A stretch of 64,000 nucleotides of DNA. Source: Actinomadura sp. WMMA1423. Lineage in GTDB: Bacteria > Actinomycetota > Actinomycetes > Streptosporangiales > Streptosporangiaceae. A program made the translations under genes and the position numbers. This document shows, in pieces, positions 41,274 through 49,136 of this stretch. The DNA lies in NCBI RefSeq assembly GCF_006547145.1, contig NZ_CP041244.1, positions 7,254,001 to 7,318,000 on the forward strand, in the 5' to 3' direction. Below the pieces are notes generated by a model that was not told the origin of the DNA, did no database searches, and saw nothing but the letters and a program-made list of their open reading frames with translations. Position 1 is the first letter of the stretch, and every line of letters begins with the position of its first letter.

Positions 41274-42295
41274 CCGACGAGATGCCGCTGCGGCGCCGGC
41301 TGCTCATCAGCGCGCTGACGCTCGCCGTGGCCGCCGCCGTCCTCTACGTGCTGGTGGCCCGGCCCGGCCGCGAGCCGGGGACCGTCCTGACCGCGGAGTT
41401 CGGCCGCGCCGGGCAGGGCCTCGGCTCCGGCGCCCCCGTCAAGGTCCACGGCGTGACCGTCGGGTCGGTGTCGGCGGTGGAGCTGACCGGCGCCGGCCGG
41501 GCCCGGCTCAGCCTGCGCCTGGACGCCGGGACCCGCGTCCCCGACACCGTCACCGCGTCCATCGAGCCCGCCTCGGCCTTCGGCCCCAAGTTCGTCGACC
41601 TCGCGCCGGGCGCCCACGCCGTCACCGGCCCCTACCTGGCCTCCGGCGCGCGGATCGCCCGCACGTCCGACCCGCGCGACCTGTCGGACCTGCTCGCCCG
41701 CGCCGACGCCGGACTCGGCGCCGTCGACGCGCGGGAGGTCGGCACGATCGTGCACACCGTCGCCACCGGACTGGACGGGCAGGGCACGCGGCTGCGGGAG
41801 ACCATCGACCAGACCGGCGTCCTGCTCGACGTCGCCTACCGCAACCGGAAGAACGCCCGGCGGTTCGTCGGCGACGCCGCCGACCTGTCCGGCGCGCTGT
41901 CCGGCCGTGGGGACGAGCTGGTGGCGATCTCCGGGGACGCGAGCACGCTGATCGGGACGGCGGCGCGGGGCCGCGGCAGGCTCGCCGGGTTCGCGGACGG
42001 CCTGTCGGAGGTGTCGCTGCTGGTCGCCCACGGGTTCGACAGGCGCGGCGGGCAGCTCGGCGAGGCGTTCCGCTCCTCCGAGCGCACGGCACGCATCATC
42101 TACGCGCAGCTCGGGCTCGTCGGCGACGCCGTCCGGACCGGGAATCGGCTGCTGCCCCTCTACGGCGAGCTGACCTCGCTGAAGGGGCCCGGCGGAAAGA
42201 ACTACCTGCGCTCCCAGGGCCTCCTGCCCACCGATCCGTGCGAGCTGATCCTCGGGCTGTGCGGGCCCTACGGCGGCGCGACCGGAGGGCGGTGA
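41270..42295 (+). CDS. mceA: Mce family protein, position A
   Basis: A 341-residue protein. One N-terminal transmembrane helix (LLISALTLAVAAAVLYVLVA) is followed by an MlaD/MCE domain at ~40-120 (LTAEFGRAGQGLGSGAPVKV, HGVTVGSVSAVEL). A long helical region comes next, then a Cys-containing end (DPCELILGLCGPYGG). Mce proteins assemble as hexamers with a helical tunnel for lipids across the wall. It overlaps its neighbour by ATGA. Confidence 0.92.
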   Translation: MTDEMPLRRRLLISALTLAVAAAVLYVLVARPGREPGTVLTAEFGRAGQGLGSGAPVKVHGVTVGSVSAVELTGAGRARLSLRLDAGTRVPDTVTASIEPASAFGPKFVDLAPGAHAVTGPYLASGARIARTSDPRDLSDLLARADAGLGAVDAREVGTIVHTVATGLDGQGTRLRETIDQTGVLLDVAYRNRKNARRFVGDAADLSGALSGRGDELVAISGDASTLIGTAARGRGRLAGFADGLSEVSLLVAHGFDRRGGQLGEAFRSSERTARIIYAQLGLVGDAVRTGNRLLPLYGELTSLKGPGGKNYLRSQGLLPTDPCELILGLCGPYGGATGGR

Positions 42296-42296
42296 C

Positions 42297-43361
42297 ATGT
42301 CGTCCACGCTGTCCAAGAGCGCCCGCGTGGGGCTCGTCGTCCGGCTGGCGCTGTTCGTGACGGTCACCGGCGTTCTCACCGGGGTCATCGGCATGCAGAT
42401 CGCGCGCGTGGACACCTCCGGCGGCTGGCATCTCACCGCCACGTTCGACGACGCCAGCGGCCTGGCGAAGGGCGACGACGTGAAGATCGCCGGAGCGCCC
42501 GTCGGCCGCGTGGACGAGGTGAGGGTGGTGGACGGCAGGGCCCGCGTGAGCCTCACCGTCCGCGACACGGTGCAGATCCCCGCCGACAGCGAGGCCGCGA
42601 TCCGCTGGCGCGACGCCATGGGCCGCCGCGTCGTCTACCTCGTCCCCGGCAGGAGCGCCGCGCGGATGCGGCACGGCGCCCACATCACCCGGACCCGTTC
42701 GGCGGTGGACGGCAGCGCCCTGCTCGACCAGCTCGGCCCCCTCGTCCGGAGCCTGGACCCGAAGCAGGTCAACACCGTCCTGGTGTCGCTGTCGGAGGCG
42801 CTCGACGGAAACGCCGGGAGCGTCGACCGGCTGATCGCCGACATCGACACGCTGGCGGCGACGATCGCGCGGCGGCGGGCCGTGCTGCGCCAGATGCTCG
42901 CCGACTACGCGACCGTCACCGGCGTCATCGCCCGGCGCGACAAGCAGATCGGCGCCGCGGTGGACGACCTGGTAAGCCTGGGCGACGCGTTCGCCCGCAA
43001 CCGGAGGCTGATCGACGACACCCTCGTCCAGCTCGCGGCGCTGGCGCGGACGTCGGACTCGCTCCTCGCGGGCAACGAGCGCGAGCTCTCGCAGGTCGTG
43101 GACAGGCTGTCGGCGTTCGCCTCCGGAGTGGGCCGCAACCGCGGATCCGTCCTCCAGGTGCTGCGCTCGGTGACGCCGAAGCTCCGGCACATCTTCGCCG
43201 CCGTCGACAACGGAGGCTACGTGGAGGCCGCCATCCCCTGCCTGACGCTCGCCGCGCCGCCGTGCCCGTACCCGACGCGCCTGCCAGGCCCCCGCGAGGG
43301 CCGCGTCGACACACCGAAGGAGCTGGAGAACCTCATGGTCGGGGGGACGCGATGGCACTGA
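42297..43361 (+). CDS. mceB: Mce family protein, position B
   Basis: A 354-residue Mce protein with an N-terminal anchor (VGLVVRLALFVTVTGVLTGV), an MCE domain (LTATFDDASGLAKGDDVKIA, GAPVGRVDEVRVV) and a coiled helical tail. Two Cys near the end (AIPCLTLAAPPCPYP) match the C-terminal disulfide common in MceB. It begins one base after the previous stop. Confidence 0.92.
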   Translation: MSSTLSKSARVGLVVRLALFVTVTGVLTGVIGMQIARVDTSGGWHLTATFDDASGLAKGDDVKIAGAPVGRVDEVRVVDGRARVSLTVRDTVQIPADSEAAIRWRDAMGRRVVYLVPGRSAARMRHGAHITRTRSAVDGSALLDQLGPLVRSLDPKQVNTVLVSLSEALDGNAGSVDRLIADIDTLAATIARRRAVLRQMLADYATVTGVIARRDKQIGAAVDDLVSLGDAFARNRRLIDDTLVQLAALARTSDSLLAGNERELSQVVDRLSAFASGVGRNRGSVLQVLRSVTPKLRHIFAAVDNGGYVEAAIPCLTLAAPPCPYPTRLPGPREGRVDTPKELENLMVGGTRWH

Positions 43362-44383
43362 GGTCGTTCCGCGACCGGAACCGGGTCGTGGTCGGGCTGG
43401 TCTCGGCGGGCACGCTCGCCGCGCTGGTCGCCTCGGTCTACCTGGTCGGCACGCGCGGGCTGCTCCAGGACCGCTACGCCGTCACCGGGGTCTTCGCCGC
43501 GACCGGCGGGCTGCGCGCCGGGGACGAGGTCCGGGTGGCCGGGGTCCGGGTGGGCGAGGTCGGCTCCGTCCGGCCCGACCACCGGCACGGGTACGTGGTG
43601 GTCGCCTGGAAGGTGGACGGCGAGGTCGACCTCGGCCCGGCGACCCGCGCGGAGATCAAGGTCGCCAACGTGCTCGGCGGGCGCTACCTGCGCCTTTCCG
43701 GCCCGGTCGCCTCCCCGCACCTGGCCGACCTGCCCGCGGAGCGGCGCCGCATCCCCCTCGACCGCACGCAGGTCCCGACGACGGCCTCCGACGTGCTCGA
43801 CGCCTCCACGCGCACGATCTCCAGGCTCGACACCGGGGCGATCAACAAGCTCGTGGGCGAGCTGAACGGCATCGGCGAGAACGACCGGGGCCGGCTCGGG
43901 CGCGCCCTGACGAACCTCGCGGACCTGGCCGAGACCGTGCACGAGGCCGACCCGCAGATCAAGAAGCTGCTCGACGGCGGCGACCGACTGCTCAGGCTCG
44001 CGCACGCCAAGGACGCCGAGCTGTCGCGGCTGCTGACCAACGTCCAGGCCATGCTGGACGAGCTCCGCACGCGCCGCACCGAGCTCGCGGCGTTCCTCGG
44101 CGGGAGCGACCGGACGGTCGAGAGCCTCACCCGGCTCATCGACGACCGGCAGGAGAAGCTGATGTCCCTCGTCGCCGACCTGCGCGGCACCCTCGGCACG
44201 CTCCGCCCCGCGACCGGCGACTTCAACTCCCTGCTCGCCTGGGCCGGGCCCACCCTCTCCGGCCTCGCCGGCACCGGCGGGCGGGGGCCGTGGCTGGAGG
44301 TCGTCGCCACCGGCCTCGGCCCGTTGTCGCCGAAGGACCTCGCCGAACTCGCCCGCGTCGCACCGAAGGAGGCACGCCGGTGA
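43352..44383 (+). CDS. mceC: Mce family protein, position C
   Basis: A 343-residue Mce protein. The anchor is VVVGLVSAGTLAALVASVYL, and the MCE core reads VTGVFAATGGLRAGDEVRVA, GVRVGEVGSVRP. Helical repeats with RTELAAFLGGSDRTVESLTR follow. The ATG lies within the last codons of the upstream gene (10-bp overlap), so I preferred it to starts farther upstream. Confidence 0.92.
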   Translation: MALRSFRDRNRVVVGLVSAGTLAALVASVYLVGTRGLLQDRYAVTGVFAATGGLRAGDEVRVAGVRVGEVGSVRPDHRHGYVVVAWKVDGEVDLGPATRAEIKVANVLGGRYLRLSGPVASPHLADLPAERRRIPLDRTQVPTTASDVLDASTRTISRLDTGAINKLVGELNGIGENDRGRLGRALTNLADLAETVHEADPQIKKLLDGGDRLLRLAHAKDAELSRLLTNVQAMLDELRTRRTELAAFLGGSDRTVESLTRLIDDRQEKLMSLVADLRGTLGTLRPATGDFNSLLAWAGPTLSGLAGTGGRGPWLEVVATGLGPLSPKDLAELARVAPKEARR

Positions 44384-45444
44384 GGGCGGGGAGGGGGGAG
44401 CTCACGGGGCCGCGCCGTCCGGTCGCGGCGGCGGCCGCGCTCGCGCTGACCGCGGCGCTCGGCGGCTGCGGCGTCGGCTCCGAGCCCACCTACCGGATGA
44501 CGGTGTACTTCGCGAAGGCGCCCTCGCTGTACGAGCAGTCGCGGGTGAAGGTGATGGGCGCCGACGCCGGGACGATCACGTCGATCAGGGCGGAGCGGAA
44601 CCGGGTCCGCGTGGAGATCGAGGTCAGGCGCTCGGTCCCCGTCCCAGCCGGGGTGCACGCCGCGATCGACTCCTCCGACGTCCTCGGGGAGCGGTTCGTG
44701 ACGCTCCACCCGGTGTGGAGGCCCGGCATGCCGAAGGCCCCGCCCGGCGCCGTCGTCCCGCAGGAGCGCACCGAGCTGCCGGTGGAGATCGACGACGCGC
44801 TCGCCGCGTTCGCGAGGCTGAACGAGTCGATCGACGGCTCCGCGCTCGGGCCAGCCGTGCACCGCGCCGCGGGGGCCGTGCGCGGCCGGGGCGGGGGCAT
44901 CAACGACGCGCTGCACGACACGTCCGGCCTCACCCGCGACCTGGCGGCGCAGGACAAGAAGATCACGTCGCTGGCGCGGGGGCTGCACGACCTTGCCGCC
45001 TCGCTCAACGGGCGTGACCGGCAGTTGTCGGACCTGCTCGACTCGTTCTCCACTACGAGCCGGACGCTGTCGGAGGAGCGCACCAGGCTCCGCGACTTCG
45101 TGGCGGGTCTCGCCGCCGCGATCCGCAAGAGCGACGTGCTGATCACGGCCTACCGGGAGACGCTGCCGGACACGGTCGCGGACCTGTCCGACATCGTGCT
45201 GAGCCTCAAGGGGAACGCCGCCGCGCTCACCCAGGCCATCGACGGCCTCGGCCGGTTCGCCGACGTCGCCGTCCAGGCGTGGGACCGGCGCAACCACGTC
45301 GCCACGATCCGCGTCGTCGTCCACGCCACCGTCCGGGCCTGGCTCCAGCCGCTGTTCACCGCGATGGGCTGGGGGACCGTCCCGTGCGCCGAGGACGCCC
45401 CGGCGCTCGCCGACTGCCGCCCCGCGCCGGGAGGACCGCGATGA
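44380..45444 (+). CDS. mceD: Mce family lipoprotein, position D
   Basis: A 354-residue Mce protein from a GTG that overlaps the previous stop. Unlike a classic MceD it has a lipobox (AALGGC, Cys30) after a hydrophobic stretch, so it is probably lipid-anchored. The MCE core is RMTVYFAKAPSLYEQSRVKV, MGADAGTITSIR. The C-terminus holds two Cys (VPCAED, ADCRPA). Confidence 0.9.
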   Translation: MRAGRGELTGPRRPVAAAAALALTAALGGCGVGSEPTYRMTVYFAKAPSLYEQSRVKVMGADAGTITSIRAERNRVRVEIEVRRSVPVPAGVHAAIDSSDVLGERFVTLHPVWRPGMPKAPPGAVVPQERTELPVEIDDALAAFARLNESIDGSALGPAVHRAAGAVRGRGGGINDALHDTSGLTRDLAAQDKKITSLARGLHDLAASLNGRDRQLSDLLDSFSTTSRTLSEERTRLRDFVAGLAAAIRKSDVLITAYRETLPDTVADLSDIVLSLKGNAAALTQAIDGLGRFADVAVQAWDRRNHVATIRVVVHATVRAWLQPLFTAMGWGTVPCAEDAPALADCRPAPGGPR

Positions 45445-46457
45445 AAGCCCAGTTGGGACGGGTCGTGGCGGGCGCGCTCGTGGCCGTCCTCGCGGCCGGC
45501 TGCTCGCTGCGGACGGCGGGCGCCCCGCGCGGCGACACGACCCTGCACGCCACGTTCGACGACGTGCAGAGCCTCGTCGTCGGGCACAGCGTCCAGGTCG
45601 CCGACATCCGCGTGGGGACGGTCACCGGCATCCGGCTGGCGGGCTTCCGCGCCCGCGTCACGATGTCGCTGCGGCGGCGCGTCCCGGCCGGCACCACGGC
45701 GACGATCGCCAAGTCGTCCCTGCTGGGGGAGAACTACGTCCGGCTCGACCTGCCTCCGGGGCGCCGCCTGGACGCCGGGCCTTTCCTGGCGTCCGGGGCC
45801 GCGCTCGGCGGGACGTCCGTCCAGCCCGACCTGGAGCAGATCAGCGAGAAGGTCGGGCCGCTGCTCGCCGCCCTCGCCGGCCAGGACGTCGCCACGATCA
45901 GCGCCGAGTCCGCGACCGCACTCGGCGGCAAGGGGCGCAGGCTGAACACCCTCATCGCCCGCGCCGCCGACGTCGGCGACGAGTACGCCGCCGCCAGCGC
46001 CGACCTCGGCCGGGCCCTGGACTCCCTCGCACGCCTCGGACGGTCGCTCGGGGAGGGCTCCGGCAGGCTCGACCGGCTGCCCGGCGACGTCGCGCTCGCC
46101 ACCCGGCGCCTCCAGGACGACCGGGACGAGCTGAAACGCGCCGTCCAGGCCCTGCTCAAGCTCGCGACCTCGGTCAACGCCAAGGTGCAGCAGCGGCACG
46201 CCGCCCGGCTCGCCGTCCTGCTCAAGCACGCCGACGACCTGCTGGCGGCCGCGCTGCGCGGGCGCGACGAGCTGAAGACCCTCGCCGGGACGGTGCTGGG
46301 CTTCCTCAACGGGCCCTCGGTGTCCTCCAGCGGGCAGGCCCTCCTCTTCCTGTGGATCAAGGGGTTCCTGCCGCATCCGAACGCGGCCGCGTCCGCCCCG
46401 CGAAAGCCGGACCTCGACGGGCTGCTGAGCCCCCGCACCCGAGGAACACGTCCATGA
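45441..46457 (+). CDS. mceE: Mce family lipoprotein, position E
   Basis: A 338-residue Mce lipoprotein, lipobox VLAAGC with Cys21, the expected feature of the MceE (LprK-like) position. The MCE core reads LHATFDDVQSLVVGHSVQVA, DIRVGTVTGIR. A helical region ends in FLWIKGFLPHPN. The lipid anchor helps fix the hexamer at the membrane. ATGA overlaps on both sides. Confidence 0.92.
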   Translation: MKAQLGRVVAGALVAVLAAGCSLRTAGAPRGDTTLHATFDDVQSLVVGHSVQVADIRVGTVTGIRLAGFRARVTMSLRRRVPAGTTATIAKSSLLGENYVRLDLPPGRRLDAGPFLASGAALGGTSVQPDLEQISEKVGPLLAALAGQDVATISAESATALGGKGRRLNTLIARAADVGDEYAAASADLGRALDSLARLGRSLGEGSGRLDRLPGDVALATRRLQDDRDELKRAVQALLKLATSVNAKVQQRHAARLAVLLKHADDLLAAALRGRDELKTLAGTVLGFLNGPSVSSSGQALLFLWIKGFLPHPNAAASAPRKPDLDGLLSPRTRGTRP

Positions 46458-47761
46458 GGCACCTGCCCGTGATATATCCCCGCGTGGCCGTCAACCTCGT
46501 CTTCTTCGCCGCGCTCGGCGCCGTCCTCGCGGTGTGGGCGGTCCGCAGCGTGATCCACATCGACGCGCTCGAACGGCCCTTCGCCGTCACCGCCGACTTC
46601 GCCTCCTCGCCCGGCCTGCACGGCGACCTGGAGGTCACCCACCTCGGCGTCCGGGTCGGCGAGGTCGGGGCCGTCCGGCTGCGCGGCGACCACGTCGCCG
46701 TCACCCTCGACCTCGACCGGGGCGCGCGGATCCCCGCCGACGTCGGCGCCCGCGTCCAGCGCAAGTCCGCGATCGGCGAGCCGTACATCGAGCTGACGCC
46801 GTCACCGTCCCCGGCGGGCGGGGGCAGGACGCTGCGGGCCGGCGACCACATCCCGCTCGCCCGCACCGCCGGGACGACCGACTACAGGCGGCTGTTCGAG
46901 GGACTCGGCCGCACGCTCGACGCCGTCGATCCGCGCGACACCCGGACGCTCGTCCACGAACTCGCCACCGGCCTCGACGGGCGCGGCACCGACCTGCACG
47001 ACATGATCTCCGACACGCACCGGCTGACCGGCACCCTCGCCGCCGACGCCGGCACGCTGGACGCGCTGTCCCGCGAACTCACGCGCCTCACCGCGACGCT
47101 CACCGCCCACCGCGGCGACATCGCCTCCGGAGTCGACGACCTCGCGCTGCTCACCGCGTCCCTGCGGCAGTCGGCCCGGGACCTCGACGGCGTCCTCGCC
47201 TCAGGCCCGGGCACCCTCGCGAACCTGCACGGGCTGCTCCAGGACGCCCGCCCCGGCCTGGACTGCCTGCTCACCGCCGCCGCCACGCCGACCGCGCCGC
47301 TGCTCACCCCCGCGAACGAGCAGAAGATCCGCCACGTGCTGCGGCTCGTCCCGACCCTGCGGGCGCTCGTCGCGGACGTCACCGCGACCGACGCGACGGG
47401 GAAGTACATGCGCGTCACCCCCGTCATCACGATCACGGGCCCGGCGAAGGCGCCGCCCGAGTACACCCGTCCGGTCGCGCCGCCCACGGTGCCCCGCCTC
47501 ACCCTGTGCGGCTCCGGCGGCTCGAAGGACGGGCGGGTGGCGAAGACCGGGACCGGGCAGGCGTCCGGCACCGGATCGCGCACCGGCGCCGAACGACCCG
47601 CCGGCACCGAGCCGAACGGCGCCATGCGCCCGGTGGACGCCGGAGGGAAGGACCCGTCCCCCGACTGGCCGTTCCTGCTGCCGCCCGTCCTCGGCGCCCT
47701 CGTCATCGCCGCCGCCCTCCTCAACGCCCTGCGCGCCGTCCTGCGCCGCCGTTCCCGCTGA
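46454..47761 (+). CDS. mceF: Mce family protein, position F
   Basis: A 435-residue Mce protein. The anchor is VAVNLVFFAALGAVLAVWAV, and the MCE core is VTADFASSPGLHGDLEVTHL, GVRVGEVGAVRL. The helical stalk leads to a Gly/Thr/Pro-rich extension and a second membrane segment at the very end (LPPVLGALVIAAALLNAL). That C-terminal helix is unusual for this position and may tether both ends. Confidence 0.9.
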   Translation: MRHLPVIYPRVAVNLVFFAALGAVLAVWAVRSVIHIDALERPFAVTADFASSPGLHGDLEVTHLGVRVGEVGAVRLRGDHVAVTLDLDRGARIPADVGARVQRKSAIGEPYIELTPSPSPAGGGRTLRAGDHIPLARTAGTTDYRRLFEGLGRTLDAVDPRDTRTLVHELATGLDGRGTDLHDMISDTHRLTGTLAADAGTLDALSRELTRLTATLTAHRGDIASGVDDLALLTASLRQSARDLDGVLASGPGTLANLHGLLQDARPGLDCLLTAAATPTAPLLTPANEQKIRHVLRLVPTLRALVADVTATDATGKYMRVTPVITITGPAKAPPEYTRPVAPPTVPRLTLCGSGGSKDGRVAKTGTGQASGTGSRTGAERPAGTEPNGAMRPVDAGGKDPSPDWPFLLPPVLGALVIAAALLNALRAVLRRRSR

Positions 47762-47777
47762 CCCCACTGGAGGATCC

Positions 47778-48485
47778 GTGAGCAAGACCGAAAGCCCCGT
47801 GAAGGACGGCGCCGAGGACGAGCGCGAGCCGGCCGGCGCGGAGGAGAAGAAGAAGGCCGAAGACGTCCAGCCGGAGCCGGACCGGGAGAAGACCGAGGGC
47901 GGGCTCCGGGCTCGGCGCCGGGTTCCCGACAAGGCGGGGCTGGTCAGGGCGACGGTCGCCGTGGCGCTCGCCGGGTCCGTCGCCACGGCCGGGTTGCAGT
48001 GGCACCAAGCCCACCAGGCGGCGCAGCGGGACGAGGAGCGGCGGCAGGTCAGGGCCAGTGCCGCGGAGTTCGGCCGGGCGCTGCTCAGCTACGACCACAC
48101 CAAGCTGCGGGACGCGCGGAACCGCGTCCTCGCGCTGGCCTCCGACGACTTCGCCAAGACCTACGACGAGGCGTTCGTCGGCGGGCTGGAGGGCGTCATC
48201 GCCAAGCTGAAGGCGGACGCGACGGCGACCGTCCGGACCGTGTACCTGGGGGAGATCGAGTCGGGGACGGCCAAGGCGGTCGTGGTCATGGACTCCGAGG
48301 TGCACAGCACCGCGGGCACCCGCCGCGTCCTCGGCTCCTACCTCGACATGCGGCTCGCCCGCCGGGGCGGCGAGTGGAAGGTCACCGACGTCACCTCGGT
48401 CGGCTCGGCGGACGAGAGCATGACCGACCCGGAGGGCAGGACCCAGACCACCCCCGAGATCCCGGCGCCCGCGAAGACCCCCTGA
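47778..48485 (+). CDS. Mce-associated membrane protein
   Basis: A 235-residue protein of the Mas/Mam type that ends many mce operons. A charged cytosolic head (~55 residues, Glu/Lys-rich) precedes one transmembrane helix (LVRATVAVALAGSVATAGLQ). The outer domain, from AAEFGRALLSYDHTKLRDAR to WKVTDVTSVGSAD, has an NTF2-like look. It likely stabilises the Mce complex. GTG start with CTGGAGGATCC upstream, 16 bp after mceF. Confidence 0.85.
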   Translation: MSKTESPVKDGAEDEREPAGAEEKKKAEDVQPEPDREKTEGGLRARRRVPDKAGLVRATVAVALAGSVATAGLQWHQAHQAAQRDEERRQVRASAAEFGRALLSYDHTKLRDARNRVLALASDDFAKTYDEAFVGGLEGVIAKLKADATATVRTVYLGEIESGTAKAVVVMDSEVHSTAGTRRVLGSYLDMRLARRGGEWKVTDVTSVGSADESMTDPEGRTQTTPEIPAPAKTP

Positions 48486-48639
48486 TCCGCATCGGCAACT
48501 CTCGACGGACCGGGCGGCGATCGACGGCGAACATCGCCAGGTGACCGGCCGCCGCCACCGCTCTACGCTCGGGAGTCCCTCCTCCGGGCCGGCCAGGGTA
48601 AAGAGCTGACCTTCCCCTGAACATGGTTCATTCAATATC

Positions 48640-48650
48640 TTGACTGATTC
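48640..48650 (+). promoter_or_regulatory. Candidate FurA operator/promoter upstream of furA-katG
   Basis: TTGACTGATTC sits in the only AT-rich stretch before furA. The TTGACT...TGATTC pattern recurs upstream of the second Fur gene (51912-51927). It is likely the target of redox-sensitive autorepression. Confidence 0.45.
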
Positions 48651-48674
48651 CAGAAAATGAGCCAGTGTGGGGGC

Positions 48675-49106
48675 GTGGCCAGCTCCTTGGACTTCCACGA
48701 GATGCTGCGTGCGGCCGCCTTGCGCGTGACCCGCCCGCGGCTGGCGGTGCTGAGCGCCGTCCACGCGCACCCGCACACCGACACCGACTCGGTGATCGGC
48801 GCCGTGCGCGAGGAACTTCCGAAGGTGTCCCACCAGGCCGTCTACGACTCGCTGCGCGCGCTGACGGCGGCGGGCCTGCTGCGGCGCATCCAGCCGTCCG
48901 GTTCCGTGGCCCGCTACGAGTCGCGGATCGGCGACAACCACCACCACGTCGTGTGCCGCTCGTGCGGGTCCATCGCCGACGTCGACTGCGCGGTGGGCGA
49001 GGCGCCCTGCCTGACGGCATCCGACGACCGCGGCTACCTGATCGACGAGGCCGAGGTCGTCTACTGGGGCCTGTGCCCCGACTGCTCCACCGCCCACAGT
49101 TCCTGA
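48675..49106 (+). CDS. furA: FurA (CatR-type) peroxide-responsive repressor
   Basis: A 143-residue Fur-family regulator. LRVTRPRLAVLSAVHAHPHT and VSHQAVYDSLRALTAAGLLR form the winged helix. GDNHHHVVCRSCGSIADVDC and GLCPDC provide the metal sites and both CxxC pairs. It is strikingly similar, from memory, to mycobacterial FurA. I chose GTG at 48675 because it gives the same N-terminal length as that protein; an ATG at 48657 lies next to the putative operator. It represses katG, 30 bp downstream. Confidence 0.92.
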   Translation: MASSLDFHEMLRAAALRVTRPRLAVLSAVHAHPHTDTDSVIGAVREELPKVSHQAVYDSLRALTAAGLLRRIQPSGSVARYESRIGDNHHHVVCRSCGSIADVDCAVGEAPCLTASDDRGYLIDEAEVVYWGLCPDCSTAHSS

Positions 49107-49136
49107 TTCACCCACGGTCGTCCTGGAAGGAATCAC

